Of a stretch of 64,000 nucleotides of DNA, positions 8,404 to 17,607 are shown one piece after another; the first letter of the stretch is position 1, and every line of letters begins with the position of its first letter. Origin of the DNA: Mixta hanseatica. Lineage in GTDB: Bacteria > Pseudomonadota > Gammaproteobacteria > Enterobacterales > Enterobacteriaceae. Made by a program: the position numbers and the translations under genes. Below the pieces are notes generated by a model, which made no database searches, was not told the origin of the DNA, and was given only the letters and a program-made list of their open reading frames with translations. The stretch spans positions 2,852,001 to 2,916,000 of the forward strand of contig NZ_CP082904.1 of NCBI RefSeq assembly GCF_023517775.1, given 5' to 3'.

Positions 8404-9462
8404 CTAACGGGGCGCGGAGGCGTCCTGCAACAAAAATGCGCGGAACTGCGGCGACATCCAGCTGCTGAATCCTTCTTTATCTTTAGTTATCAAATAGACC
8501 GCCAGCTTTTCCCGCAGCGCCAGCGCTTTGGCTTTTTCAGTGCCCAGCACCATCAAGCCGGTATCCCAGCCGTCCGCTTCCAGAGCGGTGGTAGCAATCA
8601 CCGTCGCCGAGACCAGCCGATGTTCGATCGGTTGCCCGGTTTGTGGATCGATAACATGTGAAACGCGTCGGCCGTCCAGCTCATAATAGTTGCGATAGCT
8701 GCCTGAGGTGCTGATGCCGTGTCCCTGTAAATCCACCAGCGCCTGTACCGCATTTTCCTTATCGGTCGGCTTCTGGATCGCTACCCGCCAGGCTTTTCCC
8801 GCGGCGTTATGGCCACGCGTCAATACTGCGCCGCCAACCGAGACCAAATAATTATGTATACCCTCCTCTTCCATCAGGCGCGCCAGATCATCGGTAGCGA
8901 AGCCCTCGCCCACCGTTGAGAGATCGACGTACAGCCCGGGTAAATCTTTTTGCAAATATGCGCCATCGGCTCGCTCAGTAACCTGTAAATGTTGCTGTCC
9001 GGTTTGCGCTTTCGCTCTGTTTATCTCTGCCTGCGACGGCGTATGCTCCGGCTGTTTATCCGGACCGAATCCCCACAGGTTAACCAACGGTCCGACGGTA
9101 ATATCCATTGCGCCCTGGGTTAACCGGCCGATACGTAGCGAGATAATAATGATATCGGCCATTTCTGGGCTAATGGGCTGCGCAAGGCTGTCATGTGACT
9201 GATTAAAGCGCGATAGCACGGAATCCTTCTTCCAGGTTGATAGCTCATGATCGTCCTTATCCAGCCGCTGCTGAATTTTTGCGCGCAGCTCTTCCTGACG
9301 ACCCGTCGCGACGCCCGCCAGGCTTACGCGCCATTGCGTCCCCATAGTTTTGCCTGCCAGCACCAGTCCGCTATCCGCCGGGGTCTGCTGTCGATCGCAG
9401 CCTGCCGCCAACAATCCCAACAGCATCACCGCTGCCAGTACTCTTTTTTTCATTGCGCTCAT
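8404..9462 (-). CDS. apbE: FAD:protein FMN transferase ApbE (lipoprotein)
   Basis: A periplasmic, membrane-anchored flavin transferase that attaches FMN to threonines of partner proteins such as the NqrB/NqrC and RnfD/RnfG subunits. From the chosen start (MSAMKKRV; a second ATG three codons on is equally possible) a lipoprotein signal ends in LLAAGC. Conserved elements include GKTMGTQWRV, the AMDITVGPLVNLWGFGP block, YVDLSTVGEGFATD, GISTSGSYRNYYELDGRR and SHVIDPQTGQPIEH. The length of about 352 residues fits E. coli ApbE (351). It keeps its usual position between alkB and ompC. Confidence 0.95.
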   Translation of the reverse strand: MSAMKKRVLAAVMLLGLLAAGCDRQQTPADSGLVLAGKTMGTQWRVSLAGVATGRQEELRAKIQQRLDKDDHELSTWKKDSVLSRFNQSHDSLAQPISPEMADIIIISLRIGRLTQGAMDITVGPLVNLWGFGPDKQPEHTPSQAEINRAKAQTGQQHLQVTERADGAYLQKDLPGLYVDLSTVGEGFATDDLARLMEEEGIHNYLVSVGGAVLTRGHNAAGKAWRVAIQKPTDKENAVQALVDLQGHGISTSGSYRNYYELDGRRVSHVIDPQTGQPIEHRLVSATVIATTALEADGWDTGLMVLGTEKAKALALREKLAVYLITKDKEGFSSWMSPQFRAFLLQDASAPR

Positions 9463-9651
9463 CTTTACTAATCGTTGTGTTAATCGGCAAGGCGATATAC
9501 GTCCTGCGCACCGTGGCGGCACATTTTGCCCCATTTCTGCCCAGGCCATGTTAACAAACGTGCCTTAACCCCGACTTAACGGGCCAGGTAAAGCTGGCAC
9601 GAGACGTGCTTTGTTTATTCAGGGTTCAGATGATAAAAGGCGGGAATGAAG

Positions 9652-9816
9652 ATGCAGAATACCAATACGTGCCAGCGTTGGTTATGTCGGCTACTGGCCT
9701 GTTGTGGTTTCACGCTCGGCGGCATAGGGCTGGAAGGTATGTGGGGCGATGCGCTAAAGATGGATACCGCGACGCAATCAAAGGCTCTTCTGGCGACATC
9801 GTCGCGCAAGGCATAA
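9652..9816 (+). CDS. Candidate small protein (54 residues)
   Basis: ATG 9652 is preceded by a purine-rich GGGAATGAAG stretch. The peptide begins MQNTNTCQRWLCRLLACCG, continues FTLGGIGLEGMWGDAL and ends SSRKA, with TAA inside the A run of the porin terminator. It is Cys-rich at the N-terminus, with one amphipathic/hydrophobic segment. It lies in the apbE-ompC gap on the strand opposite to both genes. No family is recognised, and it may be a chance ORF. Confidence 0.35.
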   Translation: MQNTNTCQRWLCRLLACCGFTLGGIGLEGMWGDALKMDTATQSKALLATSSRKA

Positions 9817-9841
9817 AAAAGGCGACGCTGAGCGTCGCCTT
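9815..9841 (-). terminator. Terminator of the ompC-type porin gene
   Basis: Read on the minus strand, a perfect AAGGCGACGC / GCGTCGCCTT stem with a short loop runs into six T residues, 18 bases after the porin stop codon. Confidence 0.85.
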
Positions 9842-9858
9842 GCAGAAACAGTGAGTGC

Positions 9859-10962
9859 TTAGAACTGGTAAACCAGGCCCAGCGCCACGACGTCGTCGGT
9901 GTTGATACCGGCAGCGTCGGTGAACTCGTTGTCATCCAGCAGGTTGATCTGATAATCAACATAGGTAGACATGTTTTTGTTGAAGTAGTAAGTCGCGCCT
10001 ACGTCGATATATTTTTTCAGGTTCTGCTTGCCATAACCTTCGATATCTTTACCACGCGAAGTCACGTAAGCCAGTGACGGACGCAGACCGAAGTCGAACT
10101 GGTACTGCGCAACCAGCTCCCAGTTGTCCGCTTTATCGGCGAAGCCGTAAGCAGCCTGATCGTCGTCACCGAAGCGGGTAGCGTTATAAGAACGGGTGTA
10201 CATCGCCGCCAGATAGATGTTGTTGGCATCATATTTCAGGCCGCCGGTGTAGGCTTCCGCTTTATCGCCGTTACCCAGAATGGCGTTGCTGTTCTGATAG
10301 TTAGTACGGTCAGACTGGAACATCGCTGCACCCAGGCCCAGGCCGTTGCCCAGATCGTAAGTGGTGCTCAGGCCCCAGCCGTCGCCGTTCTGCGCCACAG
10401 CTTTACGGCTGCCAGCTTCTTCCGGATTGCTGTCGTTTTTGCCCTGGTACTGTACGGCAAAGTTCCAGCCGTCAACCAGGCCGAAGAAGTTGTTGTTACG
10501 GTAGGTAGCTACGCCGTTAGCGCGCTGGAACATAAAGTTGTCCGCGCCGTAGGTATCGCCGCCGAACTCCGGCAGGACGTCGGTCCATGCGCCGATGTCA
10601 TAAATCACGCCGTAGTTACGGCCGTAGTCGAAAGAGCCCGCGTCGCCAAATTTGATGCCGGCGAAGCCAACACGGGTATAGCTGTCTTTGGTGCCTTCGC
10701 TTTCAGAGTGGTTCAGGGCAACCTGGTATTCCCACTGGCCGTAGCCGGTCAGCTGTTCAGAAATTTGGGTTTCGCCTTTAAAGCCGAAACGCATATAGGA
10801 TTGGTCGCCGTCGCTGCCGTCGTTGTCAGAAAAATAGTGCAGACCGTCCACTTTGCCGAACAGGTCAAGTTTGTTGCCGTCTTTATTATAGATCTCTGCT
10901 GCGCCTGCGGAACCTGCTACTAACAGCGCCGGGACCATCAGGGAGAGAATATGACGTTTCAT
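9859..10962 (-). CDS. ompC: OmpC-type general porin
   Basis: A trimeric 16-stranded outer-membrane porin for small hydrophilic solutes. The start at 10962 gives a signal peptide [21 protein letters not shown] and the mature start [33 protein letters not shown] marks constriction loop L3, [20 protein letters not shown] lies near the end, and the C-terminus is VALGLVYQF with the terminal Phe needed for BAM assembly. Mature sequence and locus point to OmpC, while the signal peptide and the AGAGGGTAATAA leader look closer to ompF. An OmpR-like site lies upstream, and the divergent MicF gene can pair with this leader. Confidence 0.95.
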   Translation of the reverse strand: MKRHILSLMVPALLVAGSAGAAEIYNKDGNKLDLFGKVDGLHYFSDNDGSDGDQSYMRFGFKGETQISEQLTGYGQWEYQVALNHSESEGTKDSYTRVGFAGIKFGDAGSFDYGRNYGVIYDIGAWTDVLPEFGGDTYGADNFMFQRANGVATYRNNNFFGLVDGWNFAVQYQGKNDSNPEEAGSRKAVAQNGDGWGLSTTYDLGNGLGLGAAMFQSDRTNYQNSNAILGNGDKAEAYTGGLKYDANNIYLAAMYTRSYNATRFGDDDQAAYGFADKADNWELVAQYQFDFGLRPSLAYVTSRGKDIEGYGKQNLKKYIDVGATYYFNKNMSTYVDYQINLLDDNEFTDAAGINTDDVVALGLVYQF

Positions 10963-11110
10963 TTTTATTACCCTCTGGTTATGTGCCTTATAATTGCCAC
11001 TGCATGCCGAACGTTTATTTTTCAGCCGGCAGCCCATTGTTAAGTTGCCAGAAGTAATAATCCATAAAGAAAATGCTACTAAATTTCCGAAACTGTTTCT
11101 TGATATTTTA

Positions 11111-11130
11111 TTGTTACTTCAAAATGTAAA
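11111..11130 (-). promoter_or_regulatory. OmpR-binding-site-like sequence upstream of ompC
   Basis: On the minus strand TTTACATTTTGAAGTAACAA closely matches the high-affinity OmpR C1 site of E. coli ompC (TTTACATTTTGAAACATCTA). It lies about 150 bases upstream of the porin start codon, as expected for EnvZ/OmpR control. Confidence 0.65.
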
Positions 11131-11285
11131 TAATGCGGAACTTTTAAACAGCACACAGGGTTAAAAAATAGCGCACTAATTGATAAGAAATAAATCTGAA
11201 ATGCGTTAACGGTGGGTTAAATAACGTGGCCGGGTCCGCACTGAATGATAAAAAATTTCTTAGCTGCAGTTATAAAATAGATCCC

Positions 11286-11381
11286 GCTATCATCATTTTA
11301 TTTCATTATTACCTTCATTCACCCTGAATGAGCTGTTTTACCCTTATTTCCTGCCGGACATTGATTGTCCGGCTTTTTTTT
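11286..11381 (+). ncRNA. micF: MicF antisense small RNA
   Basis: A stretch of about 96 bases strongly resembles E. coli MicF. The 5' end GCTATCATCATT, the segment ACCTTCATTCACCCTGAATG and the final stem CCGGACattgatTGTCCGG followed by eight or more T residues are all in order. A -10-like TATAAAAT lies just upstream at 11271. MicF is Hfq-dependent, is induced through OmpR/SoxS/Rob and blocks translation of OmpF. Bases 11301-11313 are complementary to the neighbouring porin leader (GGTAATA and ATGAAA, with a three-base bulge), so that mRNA may be a target too. Confidence 0.9.
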
Positions 11382-11462
11382 ACCCTTATTTTAGCCCCGA
11401 TGGATCACGCCAGACTGCAAGCCATACCGACGGAGGAATTATCATCGGCAGGGCGCGCTGCC

Positions 11463-12323
11463 TTACAGATATTTCTTAAACCACTCTGTTTGTACATTAA
11501 TAACCTGCTGAAAATGCGCGCCGGTATAAATATCGTAGTGGCGGGCGTCAGCCTGCTCATATAATTCTTTCTCATGCGCGCCCACCGCAGCGAATAAAGC
11601 ACGGCCCTGCTCAGGCGGATTTACCGTATCCTTACCGGCAATGACCACCAGCGTCGGGCATTTTACCCGGGCGGCATAAATAGCCGGTTTATATTGCAAG
11701 GTTTCGCGCACCGTCAGGAACGGGATTTTGATATCCATCTGTGGATAACGCGTGCGGTTCTCCTCAAAAAAGGCTTTTGATTCCGCATCGCTTAATACGC
11801 GATTAACGCTAACCATCATCTCTTTTCCACTATTTTTTTGTTTTTCAGTCATTTTATCCAGCGTGGCGATAAAGGCATTTTTCTCCTCCTCGCTCATTTG
11901 ACCGCTGACGATCGCTTCCCCATCGGCAAAAGCCAGCTGGCTGACAACGCATTTAATTTCCGCTGCCTCTGCCGCCGCGGCAAAAACATGGCACCCGCCG
12001 AAAGAGGTCCCCCACAGGCCGATGCGTTGCGCATCCAGCGCTGGCTGCTGCTGCACCCAGCGCACCACCGAAAGAATATCGGCAATCTGCAGCGCAGGCA
12101 CCAGCCGGCCACGCTCACCGTCGCTGTCGCCGAAGCCACGATAATCAAAGGTGATCGCGGCAAAGCCGGCACGGGCAAAAGCATCGGCAAAAGCGGGCAG
12201 CAAGATTTCACGAATGCCGCAAAAACCATGACATAAAACGATAACCGGTTTTTTATCTTCACCGCTGTTCTTTTTCAGCGTAATAACAATTCCGTTAGAA
12301 ATTTTTTGCGTTATAACTTCCAT
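11463..12323 (-). CDS. Alpha/beta hydrolase
   Basis: A soluble protein of 286 residues with the alpha/beta-hydrolase fold. The oxyanion region is VLCHGFCGIREIL, the nucleophile elbow is GTSFGG (Ser near residue 107), the acidic residue is probably in AGKDTVNPP, and the catalytic His lies in ARHYDIY. YRGFGDSDGERGR is typical of the dienelactone-hydrolase/acyl-transferase-like group. There is a lid insertion rich in Glu/Lys (about 145-190). The substrate is unknown. It occupies the space next to micF on the minus strand and appears to be a single-gene unit of accessory origin. Confidence 0.85.
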   Translation of the reverse strand: MEVITQKISNGIVITLKKNSGEDKKPVIVLCHGFCGIREILLPAFADAFARAGFAAITFDYRGFGDSDGERGRLVPALQIADILSVVRWVQQQPALDAQRIGLWGTSFGGCHVFAAAAEAAEIKCVVSQLAFADGEAIVSGQMSEEEKNAFIATLDKMTEKQKNSGKEMMVSVNRVLSDAESKAFFEENRTRYPQMDIKIPFLTVRETLQYKPAIYAARVKCPTLVVIAGKDTVNPPEQGRALFAAVGAHEKELYEQADARHYDIYTGAHFQQVINVQTEWFKKYL

Positions 12324-12548
12324 TAACTTATTTCCTTTATTTATTTAACCTAAGGCACATTATTTATCGTGCTGCGCGCGCATTATAAACCTGAGTAAAA
12401 TTAACCTCACAGAGATTCGTCTGGCTTATTGTCGCAGCGTCACATAATTTAAAATTTACCTGCCGTTCCGGCGTAGGTCGTGATGCCAACATTATGCAGA
12501 CCGTAAAAAAGCGTCCCGCCAGCTTTGCCTGCGCTATTCCTCCTGCGT

Positions 12549-12584
12549 AAAAAAATCAGCCCCGGCGGGTTTGCCTGGGCTGAT
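12549..12584 (-). terminator. Terminator of the type I secretion operon
   Basis: On the minus strand, ATCAGCCC / GGGCTGAT form an eight-base-pair stem followed by seven T residues, downstream of the HlyD-like gene. The rest of 12324-12627 shows no gene. Confidence 0.8.
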
Positions 12585-12627
12585 GCAGAGCGTTCAGGTA
12601 GGGCCGTCGCAGAGACGATTAGTGAAC

Positions 12628-13797
12628 TTAGCGTTCGCGCATCGCTTCATTCACCTTATTTAGTGGCTTAATCAGATAATCCATCACCGATTTCTGCCCG
12701 GTTTTGATCTCTACGTTAGCGACCATACCCGGCACAATCGGAAATTTGCGTCCGGCGCGGTTAACCAGCTCCGCCTTTTGCGTTCGTACATACACCCGGT
12801 AGTAATATTGATCGCGCTTCACTTCATCCTGAATGGTATCCGGGGAAACCGTTTCTACTTCGCCATCCAGATCGCCATAGATAGAGGAATCATAGGCGGT
12901 GATTTTCACCACGGCGGGCAGCCCAGGGCGGATATAGGCGATGTCGCGTGGATTAATGCGCGTTTCCACCAGCAGCTGATCCTCCAGCGGCACGATCTCC
13001 ATCAGCTTACCGCCAGGCTGCAGTACGCCGCCCACGGTGGTGACCTGAATATCTTTAACGATGCCGCGCACCGGTGAAAATAGCGTGGCGCGCGTGAGCT
13101 GATCTTCTTTGCCGGTCAGCCCCTGTAACTGGGCATCCAGCTCGGCGTTATTTTTAACCTGCTCTTCTCGTGCGCGTACCGCATATTCATTGCGCGCCTC
13201 GTCGATTTTACCACGCAGCTCGCTAACCTGACGGCGCAGGCGGATCACTTCTACCTCGCCCGCTGCGCCTTTGGCTACCAGCGGCGCGGTCATGCGTAAC
13301 TCTTCCTGCACCAGCTTCAGCGACTGTTGCAGGTTATTAACGGTTTCCAGCAGATTGCGGCGTCGTGACTGATAAAGCTGCGTTTCACGCGCCACCAGCT
13401 CCGGCTCAAGCAGAGTTTGCTCACTAAACTGCAGCGGTTCGCCGGTGAGTTCAGCACGTAACCGCTCCGCCGAAGCGCGCAGGGTGCGCACTTTCGCCTG
13501 CGCTTCGCCGAAGTTCGATTGAAAACGCGTCGGATCGAGACGCGCCAGAATCTGCCCTTTGCTGACAATATCTCCTTCATGCACGTTCAGCTGTTTAACG
13601 ATGCCGCCGTCCAGGCTTTCAATCACCTGTGCCCGGCTGGAGGGCGTGATCTTGCCGGTGCCGACGGTAACCTCATCCAGAATGGCGAAATGCGCCCAGA
13701 TTAAAAAGATCACCAGCGCCGCGCTGCACAGCCAGATAATCATCGAGGTGCGACGTTCATGCGTTTTCAGCTGGCTATCAACCGTAACCTGCGTCAT
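12628..13797 (-). CDS. HlyD-family type I secretion periplasmic adaptor
   Basis: The membrane-fusion subunit (389 residues) links the inner-membrane ABC exporter to the TolC-like channel. One N-terminal membrane helix (about 18-38) is followed by a lipoyl half-motif (GTGKITPSSRAQVIESLDGGI), a long alpha-helical hairpin (about 95-230), a second lipoyl/beta-barrel region (SPVRGIVKDIQVTTVGGV) and the conserved PGMVANVEIKTGQKSVMDYLI C-terminal block of the HlyD/LapC class. Its start overlaps the ABC gene by four bases, indicating translational coupling. With the two genes upstream it forms the exporter for the Ig-like adhesins encoded next door, as in bapBCD of Salmonella. Confidence 0.93.
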   Translation of the reverse strand: MTQVTVDSQLKTHERRTSMIIWLCSAALVIFLIWAHFAILDEVTVGTGKITPSSRAQVIESLDGGIVKQLNVHEGDIVSKGQILARLDPTRFQSNFGEAQAKVRTLRASAERLRAELTGEPLQFSEQTLLEPELVARETQLYQSRRRNLLETVNNLQQSLKLVQEELRMTAPLVAKGAAGEVEVIRLRRQVSELRGKIDEARNEYAVRAREEQVKNNAELDAQLQGLTGKEDQLTRATLFSPVRGIVKDIQVTTVGGVLQPGGKLMEIVPLEDQLLVETRINPRDIAYIRPGLPAVVKITAYDSSIYGDLDGEVETVSPDTIQDEVKRDQYYYRVYVRTQKAELVNRAGRKFPIVPGMVANVEIKTGQKSVMDYLIKPLNKVNEAMRER

Positions 13798-15944
13798 GCG
13801 GCATCTCCTTTGGTTGGCTTAGCGGCGCCGGCGCTACGTAATATTTCATCGCGCGGGCCGTCCGCGACGATACGTCCGTTATCCATCACCACAATCCTGT
13901 CCACCAGCTTTAACAGCGCCGGGCGATGGGTAACCAACACCAGCGTGCGGCCGCTTAGCCAGCTTTTCATCTGCCGAATCACATGCTCTTCCAGCTGCTC
14001 ATCCATCGAGGCGGTCGGCTCATCCAGCAGCACCACCTGCGGCTGACGCAGGATCATACGGCTGATCAGCACCATCTGGCGCTGGCCACCGGAAAGGCCG
14101 CGCCCGCCCTCGTTGATAATCCGATCCATACTGGCAGCGTCCTGCTGCACCAGGCTCAGCGCGCCGCTTACGCGCAGCGCCTGCAGCATCTCCTGTTCGC
14201 TGGCGTGCGGATTGCCCAACATCAGGTTCTGCCGCAGCGTACCGAAAAACAATCGGGAATCCTGCGACAGCCAGCCCAGCTGACGGCGTAAATCAATGGG
14301 ATCGATGCGATTGATATCCACGCCATCGACAATAACCTTGCCCTGCGTGGCTTTCGCCTGCCCCGCCAGGAGCTTCAGCAGCGTCGATTTGCCGGCGCCG
14401 ACTTTGCCTAACAGCGCGATGCGCTCGCCCGGCTTGATCTGCAGCTGTCCGATAGTCAGAACGTTTTTAACATTCTCTTCATCATAGGTGTACTGTACGT
14501 TACGCAGGTCGTAATGGCCGGTCAGCGTCGGACAGTGCGCCATTTCGCCCTCTTCCGGCTGGTCAAGCGGCTTTTTCAGTAGCTCATCCAGCCCTTTCAT
14601 CGCGCTTTTGGCGTGCTGCCAGCGCGAGAAGATCATCGTCAGCTGCATCAGCGGCGCAATAGTGCGCGAAGAGAGCAGGCTGCTGGCCACCAGCGTACCG
14701 GTGGTAATATCGCCCGCCAGCACCAGATAGGTGCCGAACACCAACATGCCCGCGTAGGTCAGCTGCTGTACCGACGATGCCCAGCCGGTCAGCCTGGCGC
14801 CCCACAGACGCTGTTTCATGCCGATGGCGGCGCTGACTTCGTGGGTCTGTTCCCACTGGCGCTGGAAATAGGGTTCCGCCTGCAGCGCTTTGATATCTTC
14901 CACGCCCTCAATGGTTTCCACCAGCACCGCATTGCGCAGCGCACCTTCGCGCATGCCCTCTTTCGCCAGCCGCGCCATCGGGATCTGCACCAACAGGCCG
15001 GGGATCACGATCAGCGGGATCGCCAGCAGCGGAATAATCACCAGCGGGCCGCCGATAAAACCCATGATAAACAGGAACAGGATAATAAAAGGCAGATCCG
15101 CCGCCGCACCGACGGTAGTGGAGGTCAGCAGTTCGCGCACCTGGTCGATCTCGCGCAGCTGCGAGATAAAAGAGCCAGTGGATTTCGGCCGCGCCTCGTT
15201 ACGGATATTCATCGCCCGCGCAAACAGCATTGAAGAGACCTTAAGATCGATGCGCTTGCCCATTAGATCGGAAACCTGCGTTCGCATCAGACGGATCAAA
15301 TATTCAATCGCGGCGGCAATCAGCACGCCGACAAACAGCACCCACAGCGTCGGCTCCGACTGGGCAGGAATGACGCGGTCATAGATCTGCATCGAGAACA
15401 GAATACCCGCCAGCGCCAGCACGTTGCTCACCACCGAGGCGAGAGAGATCTCGGCGATGCGCCGTCCCATACCGCGGAAATTTTTCCAGAACCAGTGCTG
15501 TTCGTATGGCTGCACAAATTCGTCGATGCGCGCATCGCGTCCGCGCGCCGCCACGCCCGGCACCGCCACCTGCGGCTGGCTTTGCGCCAGCAGCTCGGTC
15601 AATTCGCTTTCGCGTACTACGTCGCCGCCATCGCTCAGCCAGTAGCGCGCGCGCTCTTCGGCGTCGATCGCTTCCACCACCGCCACGCTGCCGTTTTCCA
15701 GCAGCAGGATCACCGGCGTCACCTCATGCCGCCAGCGCAGCTTATCGCGCGGCGTCATGGTTAAATGTAGCCCCAGCAGGCCCGCCAGGCGCTCCAGCTG
15801 TTTATCGGCCGGCAAATGCTCAAACCAGCGCATTTGCTGGCGCAGCGTTTTGCCATCGGCGGGCTTGCCGAAGCGGGCAGCTACCCGCAGCATTGCCGCA
15901 ATCCAGTTATCCGTCGAGGTGCTTATATTCGCTGCCTGATTCAT
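13794..15944 (-). CDS. Type I secretion ABC permease/ATPase (LapB/BapC class)
   Basis: A protein of 716 residues. The N-terminal domain (about 1-130) is C39-like but lacks the catalytic Cys, so it probably only docks the substrate. A six-helix membrane domain (about 160-440) follows. The ATPase carries Walker A GKVGAGKST, signature LSGGQRQM, Walker B VVLLDEPTASMD and the switch His in LVTHRP. This pattern is typical of exporters for large RTX/Ig-repeat adhesins. The substrates are most likely the giant adhesin and the 1,070-residue Ig-like protein encoded upstream, which share C-terminal ends. It lies 16 bases after the TolC-like gene and overlaps the HlyD-like gene. Confidence 0.94.
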   Translation of the reverse strand: MNQAANISTSTDNWIAAMLRVAARFGKPADGKTLRQQMRWFEHLPADKQLERLAGLLGLHLTMTPRDKLRWRHEVTPVILLLENGSVAVVEAIDAEERARYWLSDGGDVVRESELTELLAQSQPQVAVPGVAARGRDARIDEFVQPYEQHWFWKNFRGMGRRIAEISLASVVSNVLALAGILFSMQIYDRVIPAQSEPTLWVLFVGVLIAAAIEYLIRLMRTQVSDLMGKRIDLKVSSMLFARAMNIRNEARPKSTGSFISQLREIDQVRELLTSTTVGAAADLPFIILFLFIMGFIGGPLVIIPLLAIPLIVIPGLLVQIPMARLAKEGMREGALRNAVLVETIEGVEDIKALQAEPYFQRQWEQTHEVSAAIGMKQRLWGARLTGWASSVQQLTYAGMLVFGTYLVLAGDITTGTLVASSLLSSRTIAPLMQLTMIFSRWQHAKSAMKGLDELLKKPLDQPEEGEMAHCPTLTGHYDLRNVQYTYDEENVKNVLTIGQLQIKPGERIALLGKVGAGKSTLLKLLAGQAKATQGKVIVDGVDINRIDPIDLRRQLGWLSQDSRLFFGTLRQNLMLGNPHASEQEMLQALRVSGALSLVQQDAASMDRIINEGGRGLSGGQRQMVLISRMILRQPQVVLLDEPTASMDEQLEEHVIRQMKSWLSGRTLVLVTHRPALLKLVDRIVVMDNGRIVADGPRDEILRSAGAAKPTKGDAA

Positions 15945-15960
15945 CTTTGTTACCTGCGTC

Positions 15961-17370
15961 TTAATTCAGTGAAGGCAGCCGCTCGCCGCTCTGTTTTTCC
16001 CGGTCGATGCCCATAATGTCCAGCAGATTATCCACCGCTGCGGCGTAGCGCACCGTGGCGTTCCAGCCGTCATACAGCGCGGTAATGCGCATGCTGTCTG
16101 CCTGAAACACATCCTGCTCGACGCTGAGCAGATCGTTAAGGCTGCGCTTGCTCAGCCGGTATTCATCGGCGTACACCGAACGAGTGTGCTCCGCACTTTC
16201 CAGCTGCACTTCCCCCGCCTGCTGGCGCTGCTGCGCGCCGATCATATCGGCGTAGGCGGTGGACGCGTGCTGATTGATATCGAGTTTGGCGCGCTGGATT
16301 TCCGCCTGCGCCGCCTGACGCTCCGCCTCGGCCGAGCGGGTTCTGGCATTAACCAGTCCGCCCTGATAGAGAGGCGCTTCTACCCGCAGCTGCAGCTCAT
16401 CATCCCAGTAAGAGCGGTTGTCGTTTTCATAGCGGGTGCGCCCTGCCTCCACCTTGATGGTCGGCCAGTGGTTGGACGCCGCCTGGTTAACCCGTTCGCG
16501 GGCCGCCTCCTGCCTGGCCTGCGCGCTGCGTACCGCGGCGCTCTTTTCGTAGGCGATACGATCCAGCGTGATCTGCTGCTGCAGCAGCGACTCCGGCAGC
16601 TCGGGCAGGTTATCGGAGATAACGCCGGTAAGCACGGTAAGCTGCGCCTGCGCTGAACGCTGCTGCGCGCGGTACTGCTCCAGCGTGGCGCGCATGCCGG
16701 CCAGGCGCGTACCCGCCTGCAGCACGTCAGACTGCGAGTTCAGACCGGCGTCGGCACGTAGTCTGGCGATATCGCGCACATGCTCCAGCGAAGCGATGTT
16801 TTTACGCGCCGAGACCACCAGCGCCTGATAGCGCTTCACCTCCAGATAGGCCTGGAGTGTATCGGCGGCCACGGTAGTCATGGTATCGAACAGGGCAAAA
16901 CGGTAAGCGTCGGAAAGCGCGTGTTGTTCATCGATCGCGCCGCCGGTACGCCCGAAGTCGTACAACAGCTGGCTAAGCATTACGCCGCCGGAGGCGGTGT
17001 TATTCAGGCTACCGGAAGAATCGGTCTGATGCGATCGTCCGCCGGTGGCCTGCAAGGAAATTTGCGGATACCAGGCGCTTTTGGCCGCGTCCAGTTCAGC
17101 TTCGCCAACGTTGATTTGCGCGGCGGCCTGCGCAATTTGCGGGTTACGGGCAAAAGCGCGCAGGATTGCCTCGCGCAGCGTGAGCGTGGCGACTTGTTCT
17201 TCAGTGGGGGCGGCACGCCAGTTAAATTCAGCCTTTGGCTCGGCGTCGGCCCGGGCGGGCATCACGACGGGGCTGCACAGGGCACCCAGGCAAAAGGAGA
17301 CAAGGAGTTTACGCATGCGGCTCTGTTGACCTTTTTTATCCATACCGGTGAGAGGGATATCAGCACTCAC
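15961..17370 (-). CDS. TolC-family outer-membrane channel of the type I system
   Basis: The outer-membrane efflux component has 469 residues if the GTG at 17370 is used (GAGG at suitable spacing). A later ATG (17316) directly opens the signal peptide MRKLLVSFCLGALCSPVVMPARA. The two TolC-type repeats are visible: TLREAILRAFARNPQI...AKSAWYPQISLQATGG near the N-terminus and a similar helix-strand pattern in the second half. DLLSVEQDVFQADSMRITALYDG is characteristic of LapE/AggA-type channels. It is the first gene of the secretion trio and follows the smaller adhesin gene. Confidence 0.93.
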   Translation of the reverse strand: MSADIPLTGMDKKGQQSRMRKLLVSFCLGALCSPVVMPARADAEPKAEFNWRAAPTEEQVATLTLREAILRAFARNPQIAQAAAQINVGEAELDAAKSAWYPQISLQATGGRSHQTDSSGSLNNTASGGVMLSQLLYDFGRTGGAIDEQHALSDAYRFALFDTMTTVAADTLQAYLEVKRYQALVVSARKNIASLEHVRDIARLRADAGLNSQSDVLQAGTRLAGMRATLEQYRAQQRSAQAQLTVLTGVISDNLPELPESLLQQQITLDRIAYEKSAAVRSAQARQEAARERVNQAASNHWPTIKVEAGRTRYENDNRSYWDDELQLRVEAPLYQGGLVNARTRSAEAERQAAQAEIQRAKLDINQHASTAYADMIGAQQRQQAGEVQLESAEHTRSVYADEYRLSKRSLNDLLSVEQDVFQADSMRITALYDGWNATVRYAAAVDNLLDIMGIDREKQSGERLPSLN

Positions 17371-17526
17371 CCGTTACCTCATTAATTCCGTACAAGATAA
17401 CACCATGAATTATTATAGAATTCCATTGATTTTATTAATGTAAAGTCACATTTTTTACATCAGCATTTCCGCTTTTTTGCTAAAAATGCGCTAAAAAGCG
17501 GTTAAAAAGGCGTAAACGAAAGAAAA

Positions 17527-17545
17527 TCGGCGGCATCACGCCGCC
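17527..17545 (-). terminator. Hairpin after the smaller adhesin gene
   Basis: CGGCGGC / GCCGCCG pair around a short loop, followed on the minus strand by ATTTTC. It lies about 60 bases after the adhesin stop and could reduce read-through into the secretion genes. Confidence 0.5.
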
Positions 17546-17607
17546 GAATACATTAATAATCTCAATTTATACACTCAGTAAAATCTTAAACCTTACTGAA
17601 CCGTTAG

